From contig CM074195.1 in assembly GCA_037179385.1 (NCBI GenBank), positions 7,579,787 to 7,643,786 on the forward strand: a DNA stretch of 64,000 bases. Reading direction: 5' to 3'. The notes below the pieces were generated by a model. That model did not search any database and was not told the origin of the DNA. It saw only the letters and a list, made by a program, of their open reading frames with translations. This stretch comes from Holothuria scabra (lineage: Eukaryota > Echinodermata > Holothuroidea > Aspidochirotida > Holothuriidae). Every line of letters starts with the position of its first letter. Positions within the stretch are counted from its first letter, which is position 1. Of this stretch, positions 48,402 through 60,119 are shown in pieces. A program made the position numbers and the translations under genes.

Positions 48402-50744
48402 CTGAAATTTAAAATAAATTAAAGTGCCATCATCGATTGTAGCTTTGTACCCTACCAAACTTGAAATCACTTCCGGGGAAAGGAATGATCTAGGGTGAAA
48501 GTAAAAGAGAGAAATTCAATGTTATAAAATAATACTTTGTTTTCAAAAAAGAAAATGACAAAAGCGACAATTTGCCTAATATTTATTAGGAATGAGAGTG
48601 GGTAAAACTTCCATCGCCCCACGGCGGAGATAACAAACAGACTCTCATCAGCTTCAAACTTTGATACATTTTTGTAGATGAGGTGCAAAATTCTCAGTGG
48701 CTACTGTTCTTTGACTTATGCCAAATTCGAAAAAGCAGATTTGATTCGTCCATAATACACGACATGCACTGAGGAAGTTCTGGTAGCACAAGACATAGCC
48801 GTATAGGCTCTGGCACAATAGGGCCCTGTGTGTTCTAGCAAGATTTAATCGCAAAACTCGGATGGTAACTGAGCAAAGAAAAATTTAGAGGATTTCTTAT
48901 GGGCTAGAAGTAAATATGCTGGGAGAACCGGAACTATTTAGGGTGGGAAGGTATTGACTTAAAACGTTCCATTAGAAAACTTTTTGTAAAGTCCCCCCGA
49001 CCTTTTGGCAAAGAGCTATTTGGAAAGATCAAAAAGGTACTCCTAAAAGAGTTATTTCTTAGGAAGAGTACACTCTCAAATCACACCATATTGACCTGAC
49101 CGACCTTGAAGGCAACAGCATCACTCCCCATATGTGTTTTGAAGCCAAAGCTATAATCTTACAATTGTTGTCTCACTTCTCTTCACATAATCTGTCATAG
49201 TTTTTCAGGAATTTAATATTGCATATTTAAGGCAACCAATCAATCATACCTAGTGAATTTTACAGTTGAGGAGAAAGAATATTGTCACATAACTGCTAAA
49301 GCCAATCATGAACAAAGCGTTCCCTTTAAATTAGTTTTGGTTATCTTGCTTCATTCAAACTACTCTTTTTCTGTCATTGAATTCTAAACATTTCTGATGT
49401 ACATACCAAATTAATGTTACAGTCGTCATGTAGAAGTGTGATTACTCCATCACTTAATTGCAAAAAATTTAAACTTTAAAACTTAAAGAAACATTTAATA
49501 GAAAGTGTACAGTTTATCTGTTATGCATGATTCCTAATTTTCAATTTAAGCCTCTAAAAACCACTTTTGTTCTGGTTTGTAGTACTTACAAAAGGGCTTT
49601 AGTATTTGCTTGTTTCCAAACGGTTGCCCCTTAAGGTTACCATAGCTACGTTCAGATCGCACTGCAGCAATTCCGGGTTGGATAGGCTAAAGTCCAGTTT
49701 TTAAAAGTTTTATTTGAAAAACTCCTCTATTTCTGGAAAAAGGGGACCAAAGATTTGCTATATCGTGTAAGTATGTTACTTGTATCAGAGTTCTTTTATC
49801 ATTTTGTAACATCTCATCGAGAGACAACATATTTTTTGTACATGTGCGCAAAAATCGGATTGTTTTTCAAACAGATGTCACTCTATTAAGCGATATACAG
49901 TATATAGGCCTAAAAAAACGAGAGTTAAGATAGGATAAAGTAACAATAAAATGTGACCATTCTTACAACAAAGTCTGCCTAAAGTACTATCGGTCAGAAT
50001 AATTAATCATCAGATCGAATTCCTATTGAAAATGGTTGTCATGATGTAAAACTCTCCATAGCTAGGCAAAGGACCAAGTCTGATTACAACCTATTTTTAG
50101 AGCAATCACACAAGTTCCTCACTATACAGTTCTTAAATTCAGAGCGAATTGTCTTTGTACTGACTATTCAAGATGCTTATTGCTGAAAATCAGTCATGCA
50201 TGACAGACTATCAGAATGATAAATGGGGCGGATTACTCCTTCTACAAGAGTCAGAAAATCTTTTGTGAACAAGAGCAGTAAAGGAAACCTTAAAACTAAA
50301 AAACAGCATGGTCAGGCGAACTAGTGCTCTCTTCCGGATTTATGCCTTTCGACTCAAGATTGTGGCGGCAAAAGGAGTTTCAAAGCATTGTAATGAGGTT
50401 GGCTCTTTACCATACAAATTCAGTACAAATACCTTTGGTTCCCTTTCGCAGACGATTCAAAGATGAGAGTACACACATGCTTCCTTGCATCATTCAACTG
50501 AAAAAGAACAAAGAAAGAAAAATGTCGACGAATCCATGGTAAGGTACATACAATTGAAGGTTGCCCATACAAGATTTTTCAAATTGGACTGATATGTCGC
50601 ATTTTAAACTTTAAATTTCCTGGGATGAGATAAAATAGTAAGTGGGGAGGCTATAAGTTTCCAAGCTTTTTCAAAGATACAATTTCACATCTTGCCTTAC
50701 ACTAACGCCAAAGAAAGGAGTATTTTGGTACATTTAAATACAAT

Positions 50745-50890
50745 GTAGTTAGTTAGTTAGTCGGTCAGTCAGTCAGTTAGTTTTACGGCCCAGTTTTCAT
50801 CCTAATAGTTCAAGTAAAGCCGGCAAAGGGTTTTTTCCAGTTGTGGCTGTGGCAGTTGTTTTCCATTCTCCATTGGTAATGCCGAAATCG
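50745..50890 (-). mobile_element. SINE body with CTAA/CTGA tail (minus)
   Basis: On the plus strand a GTTA/GTCA tetranucleotide run (50747-50779) leads into TTTTACGGCCCAGTTTTCAT, AAGCCGGCAAAGGG and CCAGTTGTGGCTG. This is the 3' half of the SINE, reversed. The tail is a 4-base repeat rather than the 5-base one at 2.6 kb. Confidence 0.7.
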
Positions 50891-51170
50891 CTTGCAAGGA
50901 CCTTATTTTATTGTAAGAAAGAAACGTGGCACAGACTTTGTCATTTTGACACCTGGAGAGCGTACATCAAAAAGAGTACGTCTCATAAATATGACTAAGA
51001 AATATCATAGACAGGATTGTGACACTTCTAAGAATGAAATTGTATATAATGAAGATATTAATGTTAGTGATACATATGATCCAGGGTGTATTTTCCATGC
51101 TTTCCATGCTTGCATTAAGGTGCAAAATTCTGGTGTGCTGAAATTTCCGACCAAAAATTTAGTCATCTGA
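50887..51170 (+). pseudogene. Ty3/gypsy integrase C-terminal fragment
   Basis: The open frame reads GPYFIVRKKRGTDFVILTPG and then KRVRLINMTKKYH, followed by an acidic tail. This matches the GPY/F module and chromatin-end region of metazoan Ty3/gypsy integrases (GPYxVxxKxxxxxYxIxTPxRRKxxRVxHxNxLKxY). Nothing upstream encodes the catalytic core, so it is an isolated remnant on the plus strand, opposite to the ATPase gene. It lies in the interval between the first and second identified ATPase exons. Confidence 0.75.
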
Positions 51171-52339
51171 ACGACCAAGGAAAATCAGAAATGAAATCTA
51201 ATCAACTAGTATACATGCTTGTTTTAATTTAAAACTACTTGGACTAATTTAATTGAACATGACATTGATACAGGTGTGACTACAACATATAAGCATTAAG
51301 TAGCTGTTGTGCATATGTACTGAATTACGTGTACGTAATCGAGCTAAAAGATATTAAGCATGAGACAGGGCTAATACTTTGTCAAAACTTTAATCTTCTA
51401 AGTTTTAATTGTTTTATCTTATTGTTCATTTTGAAATTTTGTGTGCAGACTTAAATATGCAGCACAATGTATCACATAGTTAAGTCTGAGAGGAGTTTGT
51501 CTCTCCGACTGTGTCTTGATCATGTTACAGTATTCGTGTACAATCAATGTGTAAGACGAGTAATGTGTTTTAACTATTCTTTCCATAGAATAATGAACAG
51601 CTTCCCTCGAACACCAGATTGAAACCGTTGACGTGCGACGAGCAATGACACTCTAGATCCTGTGCGGTTGGAAAGAACTGTTCAACATAATTCACTAATT
51701 GTTAATGCTGTTTTGTCTGGAACTTTACTCTCTGGAAATACATGTTGTAACCACAACGTTCTAGAACGTGTTTATTCGATAGGTTTCTGGAAGTAAAGGC
51801 TGGGGACTACTAAAAGACATTTTCGAGGCAATCAGGGAGACAGATCCTCATAACTTCAGCAGAATCAGACAATCCTGTTAAGTGTACATGCTGCTCGTTA
51901 TACCATCTGAGCACTAGCAGCCAGTAACTCTTTTCTACATTGCCTACGTTCACTGTGCAAAGTCGCCTTCGAGATCATCATCATTCATCCTTTGACCTAC
52001 AGAAGCCGAATCTGCGTTCGCCTTCGGTGAGCCAAGTCCAACTCTACTTCTGCATTTTAACATTGTTGCATGGCGTGAAACCAAGCCTGAATTATAATAC
52101 TTAGTGATTGTATGAATTAAAAAAGAAATGCTATCGTTGAATAATAATTGAGTCATCGAATTTTAGTCTCGTCCTTATGTGATCTTTTCCCTGTAACTAG
52201 TTTGAATGCAACTGAGCCGTAACAATTCGCATCATATTTTAGCCATTCCAAAGACAGCTGGACATACTGATTGCAGAAGGTGTGGCTAGGTACGTAACTA
52301 TCACCGAACGTTGCATGTTCAAAAACTCAAAAGTTATAC

Positions 52340-52510
52340 CTCAACCAATACTCTAGTAGCATCTCTGATGTTCTGCGTCTCATTGTGGTTCAACCTCAAC
52401 CACCATTCTCGCTTCCAAAAGAAAATAAGGTACAAGAGGCCAGCTGAGACAATTCCAATTGAGTACCAAAACAGTTTCTTAAGGAGGCTGGATTTGTAAA
52501 GTCTACATCC
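52340..52510 (-). CDS. ATP13A3: ATP13A exon: N-terminal membrane segment
   Basis: The exon is 57 codons, phase 0 at both ends, flanked by TTTTCTTACAG and GTATAA. It begins GCRLYKSS, corresponding to the GYxxSxxK block near the start of animal ATP13A proteins. It then has a hydrophobic run (YSIGIVSAGLLYLIFFW) followed by EWW, matching the short N-terminal membrane-dipping helix and the following EW motif of P5B ATPases. The ATG exon must lie at higher coordinates and was not recognised. Confidence 0.8.
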
Positions 52511-54214
52511 CTGTAAGAAAATGAATAAAATAGAGATTACAAATCGTTGGTTTCCTAGCATCAAACAAAAAAGTCCTTCAAATTTTTCAATCTCTGATTT
52601 CTCCGCATTAAAAGTACAATTCAGGCTACAGCCCTCTGTAATCACTGCTTTCTTTCATCAGAGAGCAGGGCGGTTGCTTGTTCCAGCCCACATTACAATT
52701 ATTGCCATATCTTTGCTTATTCTTCCATGACTCCAGTTGCATTTTTTTAAATTGAGCCTGATCAATCGCCCCATCAAAGTGCCAGATTCAGCACGTATGT
52801 AGTTAATGGATTTGAAGAAACTTTCACCCTCATGAAACCTTTGCATCACATTAAATTAGCTAAAGATTAACCCAGCTTATGTCTGCCTCAGACAAGCTGC
52901 AGTGACTTCAACCATTACTTTTTTGGCAAAATCCAAACCTTTACAATAGGGACTGGTATACGTGTTAAATTAGTCTATATATAATATTGCTAGAAACATT
53001 GAATGTATGGTGGTTAGGGTAGGTCTGCAGCTTGGACGATATAACTGTAGGGTATCTATGTTTTGTTGAACGTTGCCCAAAAATCCCAAGTAATCCAATA
53101 GCAAGTAGCAAGAAGTATTAAATTTATGTAGTTGTTAAATGGGTAGTAACAAAAAATGGATGCTTTGGAGTGGTGGGAGATTTGTTCCCTCTCAACCAGA
53201 AAATTGACCTTTGCAACTCGCTGTTCTTTATTACTTTTTTAAACTTTTATGCAGAATCCAAGGCTGAAATTAAGGGATCAGGAGGATATGGTCATTTGGC
53301 ATTTGTGCTTTGTGGTTTGAGTAGGGCACCAAGGACATCCAATACGGCACCATGCAGTGTTTTCACCAAGGTGCGCTATTCCTGCTCTCAATTCATAAGT
53401 CCCGCCAAAAAGTATTTGCCTGCCTGAAAAAACTACACTGTTTCCCTACTATCTGAAGGTCACATATTTTTTGGAAGTGGGGCACCAATTCCACATTTGA
53501 GTGATTGTGTTTGATGGGATTTATTTATATGTGGGATTTTGCTCAACTGGTGTCTTTCAGGGGAAGAGCAGGAGGGTCACATGCTTTAGGGCTTGACGGC
53601 CTTTTAAGTTGTTACAAAAGGCTGTTTTGTAGCTAAAATTCCCATTGCACCGCAGATATTGCTGTCAAGGCCATCAATTATTTACAGCCGTGAGAGTCTG
53701 TAGACTTTGAGTGCTCGCGTGATTGTAGGGTAAAGGAAAAAAACAATAAAGGTTATGCAACGATGCAATATTTGCTTTCCTCTGTATCCATGAACAACTG
53801 CACATAAAAACTCAATTTAATTGCCTCTGATTTGTCATTTATACTACCGTATTATTTTATTACTTAAGTTCATAGACAGTTCATTGGCAAAATTTCACAC
53901 TTAACATTCCACTTGTCTGGTAGCAGTTTTTAAAGAGAAAACGCAGTTCAGCACAAAACTAGTGTAGTAGACAGCACTGTTTCTGGATTGGCTCTTAGGA
54001 GTCATGTTACACGATTTGTTTTTCTTTTGAAATGTGAAATTTACACGCAGTGAATGATTTGGTTATCTTGAATTTGCCGTAAGTCTTGAAGTACATGTGG
54101 TACGAAAGATAATTTTGAAGAGAAATGTTTAAGAAGGGAATGTGAGATTTATATAGTTGTTTAGGGGGACTGCTCCTGACCTTTAAGAAAGTTACATTTT
54201 AAAGGTACATTTTG

Positions 54215-54378
54215 TCATAAAATAGGCGATATCATGGTTAGTAGCACACATGCCTTATGGTCATCAGTATCATAAAATAGGTGCTATTAGCTATAAACCC
54301 ACTTGCCAAGTGGGCATCAGAGTCATAAAATAGGTGGTATTAGTTATAAACACACATGACGAGTGGGCATCGGTGTGT
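54215..54378. repeat. Three tandem copies, about 54 bp each
   Basis: TCATAAAATAGG(C/T)G starts at 54215, 54270 and 54324. Each is followed by ATTAG(C/T)TATAAAC-like sequence and GTGGGCATC. The units are about 80 percent alike. Confidence 0.85.
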
Positions 54379-55868
54379 GAACATTGCATCACAAAGTCAA
54401 GGTCATATTATACTATAATGCAAAACCCTCCTGTTTCTTCTCGTGGGCCAGACAATGAAGAAACAGCAACAACATATCAAAGACTGCATGTAGAGGTCTA
54501 AAGGTGGGTAAATACGTCATTTATGGCCTGTATACACTTCCAACATTTCCAAACTATGCACTTGCAACGAACCAAAAACACACTTGTTTTCTATTTGTTG
54601 CACGGTGAAGACAGGGTATGCAACAATCTCAAAACATTTGAAATATATTTACACGTTCCCAAGGAATTGGCATGTCAATTCTTTGACTACATATTTTGCA
54701 GGAAATTTTTGAATTTTAAAACAGGTGTGTTTTGGTTTGTTGCAAAAAAATGTATTTGAAATAGTTTTAAAATATTGATTGTGTATATACCGGCCTTTAA
54801 ATCTCGCATTGTTTAGACCTGTTTAAAACAGCACCGTTTCCAAACATTTCTTGAACAATAACGTTCCTGATACTTGTTTTCAAAGACCTGACCTGACATT
54901 TCCTTGAAAACATTTAAGAAGCATTTTCAATGCGTTTTGAAGTAGTTGCATACCGTGTTTACACTGAGAAAACTGAAACCAAGTGGTTCTGTGTTTTTGC
55001 CACTGAATATTTTGGAAATGTTGCCCTTTATAATCTTTTCATCATCAAAAAGGGACGTTTAGTTGGTATCAATTTCCTAAACTATGTTGAACGTTACAAC
55101 CACATGGTAATACTTACTACTAGCAAATGAGGTCAGAATTTTAGATGTTGAAGCATAAAAAACAAATAAACCATTTATTAAACCAGGAAAATTATGTTCA
55201 GCTGTTCAGGCTTAGGGGGATCAGTTGTGGTTAGGGTTCTAAATTACTGCTAATGGTCTTATCCTTGGCTAATGGAAACCTAGCCTAAGCCATAAAACTG
55301 GAAAAGGTGTGCTTACGGTGTGCTTATTTTTGTTTTCTGTTCCTTTCATTTGTTACTTATCTCCCATTAGATTTGTGAATAATCCAGGATGTTGCCATTC
55401 TACTGTAGGTATTTTAGGAAAATTTTGAACATGGTTTTGCCACTTTGCATTTTAGGCCTTGGAGCACAGTAGAATGAGCTGAAGGCCATAGGCGGTCCCT
55501 TCCTCAAAATAATTTTGAAGCGACAGCTAAAAGTAACACAATTGTATTATTTCTCTTTAAAGTATTTACCTTCATATTTTATGACTTCAATATTGCATAT
55601 CCAAGGTAAATCAAACAGTTACGTTTAGAAAATATTCTCATTTAGAGAGAAAATTGTTGTCACATGACTTTCAACAGATCATCATGAAACACGCCAGTCT
55701 ACCTCACTTTTTCAAGGTGTTGTGCCTCACTGTTCTAACACCTTAACGTACAAGTTGACGGTACAGTGTTCTTGACATGTTATGAAGTTCTTTGCAAGAA
55801 TTTTGAATCTGGGTTGGCCGGGATCGCTCTGTCCATTTTTTCCTAAATTTTTTCTCTGCATCAAATTG

Positions 55869-55874
55869 TATCCT

Positions 55875-55909
<35 letters not shown>

Positions 55910-55914
55910 CCTCA
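55869..55914. repeat. (TCC)n microsatellite
   Basis: TCC/TTCC run of about 45 bp. Arginine/glycine-rich frames on the other strand come from it. Confidence 0.95.
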
Positions 55915-56163
55915 TCCCTTAAACCCGAAATTTCCTTATTCGTATTTGGCATAATTACATGCTGCATTAAAATTGATTCATTTGTAATACATACTTTACT
56001 GTTCTGAATAATTAAATTTACAACTTTCCCCACAGAAATGGTTACACTACAAAGGCCAATATGAACAAATCAACAATACAGACAACGGCCACACCTTAAA
56101 ACCCCAAACTCCGTCATAGACAATTCGCATAAAAACATTAGAGAAGTTGTATACACTTCTTAA

Positions 56164-56260
56164 GGTAGTCGTGGCAGAGTGGCCCAGGCTAAGACGGAAC
56201 TCAAAATCGTAGTGGTGGAGTATTTGTATATGACGGAGTTTGGAGTTCGATCTACTGCCA
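56164..56260 (+). tRNA. tRNA-Leu(CAA)-like sequence, probably a pseudogene or SINE head
   Basis: GGTAGTC at the start can pair with ACTGCC near the end, apart from one mismatch and one wobble. TGGCAGAGTGG is a perfect class II A box, and GAGTTCGATCT resembles a B box. CTCAAAA would put CAA in the anticodon position. The anticodon and T stems do not pair well and the length (97) is long, so a working tRNA is unlikely. Confidence 0.35.
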
Positions 56261-56599
56261 TGCTGCAATGCATTTAAACCGTTAATACTTCCACTTTTCA
56301 TGGCAAATGAATGTCCAGTCCTACCCGTCGCCAGTGAACCCAATGATCATTCGGTACTTCCGGTTCTTGAACAATGTTTCTGTATCAACAGAGCCAATAA
56401 TTTGCTGTAAGACCCGTGGGCCATCTTATGTCACGGAAACAAGAAAAAATTGTTCTCTTTAGTGGATTTAATTCAATGTACCATCGAAATTTCCAAACTG
56501 ATCAAAACTTCTGCAGGTCGTGGCTTCAGAATTAATTCTTTTGTCCCTTAATATTGACAGGGGCCTCTTACCATTCGATACTCACGTGGTCCCTTCGGT

Positions 56600-56940
56600 A
56601 AATGAACGTTTACATTAAGTACATGATAGTATGGATTCAGTACATGAACGTATGCAATCAGTACATGTACGTATGGAAACAGTACATGATCGTATAAAAT
56701 CAGAAAATCATCGAAAGCATTCAGTGTATATCATCGTAAGCAGTTAGTACATGAACATGTACAACATGTGTTTTGATGTGCAACGTGTGTTTTTACATGT
56801 ACATCGGAACATTTAACATGATGAACTTATGGGTTTAGTATATGATGGTGTAAATTTACATCATGATCGTATGAAGTTAGTACATCATCGTATATATTTA
56901 GTACATGAACTTATATATTCAGTACATCATCATATGCGCC
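56600..56940. repeat. Minisatellite of AGTACATGAACGTATG units, period about 21-22 bp
   Basis: About a dozen units of AGTACATGAACGTATG plus a variable A/T-rich end run across 340 bp, with imperfect units in the middle (near 56760-56820). The half-unit ACATGTACGT is itself nearly palindromic. Confidence 0.8.
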
Positions 56941-57359
56941 CCTCCCCCTTTCATCTACTACAACTGTAAGGAAAGGTTGGTTCCGATCTTCCCTGAATTC
57001 GATTACTCTTCCTCTGAGAAGGAAGGGACACCCAGTACCTCAGGTACTTATTTCGGGATTTCCCAAGGCTTTTGGTGACTGTGATGTGGTACACGTTCAT
57101 GGGGTAACATTATGCCAGCTTTGAAACCAACAAGATAGATGAGATACTTTCTTCAACAGCTAAAACAGAGCATGCGGCAGTTAGAGCCACTTTTTAAGAG
57201 GTCTATCCAAATTCTGTGAGGTAACTAGCCAGAAAACTTGTGTGTACTCCTTGGGGTTTCCGCCATGAAACGTGAATCCACAGGTCCTTTTGTCGTACAT
57301 TTCAGTTTTGTTGTGGAACGTCTGATTAGAGACATATGAGGCAGATAAATGAGGAGGTC

Positions 57360-57585
57360 AGCCCCAGTGCAACCCCTTTCCTGCTAGTTATGCCACCTGC
57401 ACTTACCCATGGAAATTTTCAATCATCTCTAATCATCTACCTTTCCAACTGGGAGCATCTGAGAGAAATTTTTAAAGGAGATCACTACCTTCATCCCAAC
57501 CCCCAGTCCACCCTTAGTCCACTCCTAGGTATACCACCTACACTTACCCATGGAAGTTCTCCATCATCTCTGATCATCTGAATTG
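57360..57585. repeat. Tandem duplication, about 145 bp per unit
   Basis: The block ACTTACCCATGGAAATTTTC at 57402 recurs as ACTTACCCATGGAAGTTCTC at 57542, with matching flanks (CCACCTGCACTTACCC / CCACCTACACTTACCC). In one frame both copies read PPxLTHGxxxSSLII. The 81-codon frame is open but I recognise no family. Confidence 0.75.
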
Positions 57586-57854
57586 CCTCTGAAACTGTCA
57601 TCTCAACATCCAGCTATCAGAACGGATAATTTGGTAGCTAAGGTGCATAGGTTCTGCCAATGAGTGACAAACTGTCAAGTAGCCCAGGCAAGCTTCAGCC
57701 TTCTGTAACAGAGTAAACGGTTTCTTATTGTCAATCTCCCAAACTTTCAAGCACAAACATGGATTTTTATATTTAATTATACCATAATTTACTTTATCTG
57801 ATAGAGCTGTCTCAGCAAAGTACACTGTACTCATCACAAGATGGGAGTACGTAT

Positions 57855-57893
57855 GGATGGATGGATGGATGGATGGTCGGATGGACGGATGGA
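57855..57893. repeat. (GGAT)n microsatellite
   Basis: About nine units of GGAT/GGAC. Confidence 0.95.
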
Positions 57894-57984
57894 CAAACTT
57901 CTGGGACGATCTTCTTACCGTAACGCATTCATGTACCACATATGCAATCTACTTATGTTTCCTCTCTCTCTCTAGATATTGCGT

Positions 57985-58195
57985 TAAAAAGGTATTCAGA
58001 GTTTGACCCATGGCGACTCCAGATGACATTTTACCTGGACCAAATACAATTGGAACAATTTTCTCATCATAACACATTAACATACCAAATATGTGTTTCC
58101 TTTTTTGAGATTTTGTGTTAACAAGGTTTTCATGGTTTGACTTTTGGTGACCCTAAATGATCTTTGACCGCCACCAGAGACAATTTAGTTTGATT
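57985..58195 (+). repeat. Partial units of the GACCTTTGACC-type tandem repeat
   Basis: CCAGATGACATTTTACCTGG, then CTCATCATAACACATTAACA, then GAGATTTTGTGTTAACAAGG and CTAAATGATCTTTGACCGCC. About one and a half units of the repeat seen at 31.7-32.6 kb. Confidence 0.7.
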
Positions 58196-58345
58196 TAACA
58201 CACATTGACTAGCCCTAAGAAACAGGAAAGCGAGTAACAAAGAAGATGACCAAACTTTAACGGTTATTGAAAAAGCCAAAAAAGATTATGAAGAACCCGA
58301 AACACATCATGACAGACTGCATAGCAAAACTCAATCGCCGAGGAA

Positions 58346-58564
58346 ATGTTGAGATACAGAAAGTCCCTCATCATGTGTGAACGTGATTTTAAAGGTACTG
58401 AAGTGAACGCTTTCGTTGACACGGAATCTGATATTGTTTTCATTGGCGATGAGACGAATTCCTTTAAACCATTAAGCAGTAACACATTAATAAGATCTTT
58501 CAACTTTGCACGATCATTCACTGGTCAAAATGTTGAATTTATTGGGAAAGTATCTATCAATTAA
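58346..58564 (+). pseudogene. gypsy protease domain remnant
   Basis: The frame reads GTEVNAFVDTESDIVFIGDE. The aspartic protease active site D-T-G-S has become D-T-E-S, so the catalytic glycine is lost. The frame stops soon after. Confidence 0.7.
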
Positions 58565-58989
58565 AAATGCTGGCGAACAGTATCATGCACACTCTTCATG
58601 TGGTACAAAAACAACAGAAGCAGTGGTTTTATGATGAGACTTTCTTTCAAAACATTCAGCCATTTATTGACATTCGTAGTGGAATACTTGCTATACAAAA
58701 TGGAGAAGTAACACTTCTTTAATGGAAAGCCCATGCCCCCTTTTTCTTGTAAGGCCGTGCTAAGTTCAACAGTTACCATTCTGATTTGACGTTGAATTGA
58801 CGTTGGTATTGAACTTTTACGTCCACATTAGGTGAAGTACCGAACAACTACACCGGGTAATGTAGGTCTGCCGAAGGAAGAGAATGAAAAGGTACCACTA
58901 CAGAAGCAAAATTCAAGAGAGAACAACACCATCAATGAAAACGAAGATTCAGTAACATTTAGATAACCTCATGAAAATAATCTCATTTC

Positions 58990-59166
58990 CGAATCTTGCA
59001 GCCCAAGGTCGTCACCCATAGTTATGGTCAGGAAAAAGATGGGATGTACCGGTTTTGTGTGGATCATAGAAAATTACATTCTGCCACTGAAAAGGATGCA
59101 CAACCACTGCCAAGAACAGATGACACTCTAGACTTAATGACAGGTTCTGTTTATTTCGGGAATTGA
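58990..59166 (+). pseudogene. gypsy reverse transcriptase, N-terminal part
   Basis: After a one-base frame change near 59037, the sequence reads DGMYRFCVDHRKLHSATEK and then PLPRTDDTLDLM, matching the DGxWRFCVDYRxLNxxTxKDxYPLPRIDDxLD block. A stop follows at about 59164. Confidence 0.85.
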
Positions 59167-59234
59167 TTAAGCAAGTGGTTATTGTCAGATCGAATGACCT
59201 CAGGAGATAAAGAAAAACTGTTTTAATATCGGTA

Positions 59235-59264
59235 ATGGTTGGTACAAATATGGTTGGTACAAAT
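59235..59264. repeat. 15-bp tandem duplication in the reverse transcriptase
   Basis: ATGGTTGGTACAAAT occurs twice in a row (59235-59249 and 59250-59264) in the pseudogene, adding five codons just before MPMG. Confidence 0.95.
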
Positions 59265-59272
59265 TTAATGTA

Positions 59273-59590
<318 letters not shown>

Positions 59591-59699
59591 GAATGTTTCA
59601 TTTGTTTACAGAAGGTGGGCCTAAAACTACAACCTCAGAAGTATTTTTTATTTCAGGAAGAAGTTCAGTTCCTCGGTCATGTGGTAAAGAAAGGCGGTA

Positions 59700-60118
59700 T
59701 TGCTTCTGGCCCCCAATAAGTGGAAAAAGTCAAAAATGGTCAAATGGAAATGGTCAAAACGGACAAATGCTGCTGAGACAAGGTCATTTCTTGGTCTATG
59801 CTCATATTACCGGCGATTCCTTCAGAGGTATGCTTGTCATGCAGCTCCGCTGCAAAGGAAAACACAAAAACACATTCCGTTTGAATGGGGTGAAAAGGAA
59901 TAAAAACATTTCCATTTTTAAACATGCGTTAATATCTCCTCCTTTGCTCACATTTCCAGACTTCGAACGACCTTTCATCCTGTCTACAGATGCGTCAAAT
60001 GTTGCTGTTAAGACCACCCTGTCTCCGATTTACAACGGAAAGGGACGTGTGGGCGCTTGTGCAAGCCACACCTTTACGAAGACTGAAAGAAGATGGGTAA
60101 CATTACACATGGAGTTGT
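59700..60118 (+). pseudogene. gypsy connection and RNase H remnants
   Basis: One frame reads FLGLCSYYRRFLQRYA with ETRS before it, the end of the reverse transcriptase. A second frame reads PDFERPFILSTDASNVAVKT and later FTKTERRW, matching the RNase H PFIL(x)TDAS and LxxxExxY blocks. The two parts are in different frames. Confidence 0.85.
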
Positions 60119-60119
60119 A

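Larger units (their letters stand above)
11926..52510 (-). other. ATP13A3: P5B-type P-type ATPase gene (ATP13A family), 25 exons found, incomplete
   Basis: This is a split gene for a P5B P-type ATPase. Family members ATP13A2 and ATP13A3 export polyamines from late endosomes and lysosomes into the cytosol, driven by ATP through an aspartyl-phosphate intermediate. The 25 exons listed below give about 948 residues, against roughly 1,200 in animal homologues. Seen in order: an N-terminal hydrophobic segment, LHPFYVFQ at M1, NESMLTGES in the actuator domain, APALP in M4, DKTGTLTE, CHSL and KGAPE in the nucleotide domain, [15 protein letters not shown], and M5 to M9 segments. All borders are GT/AG and phases agree at every neighbouring pair, except where exons are missing. 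Blocks such as SILYP and KLYRD resemble ATP13A3/4/5 more than ATP13A2, so the symbol is approximate. Not found: the ATG exon, part of the region between 52340 and 48401, the exon after MVTG, and the C-terminal exon(s). Introns hold many repeats. Confidence 0.9.
52515..56160. other. Upstream of the ATPase N-terminal exon; no recognised gene
   Basis: The ATG exon and promoter are expected here or further up, but I could not identify them. The region holds the 54.2-kb tandem copies and the TCC run; other frames are short. Confidence 0.5.

Noticed and set aside
48467..48688. Minus frame FEADESLFVISAVGRW as the missing N-terminal ATPase exon
   Set aside because: No good acceptor or donor fits its phase, and only a loose resemblance to the family is seen.
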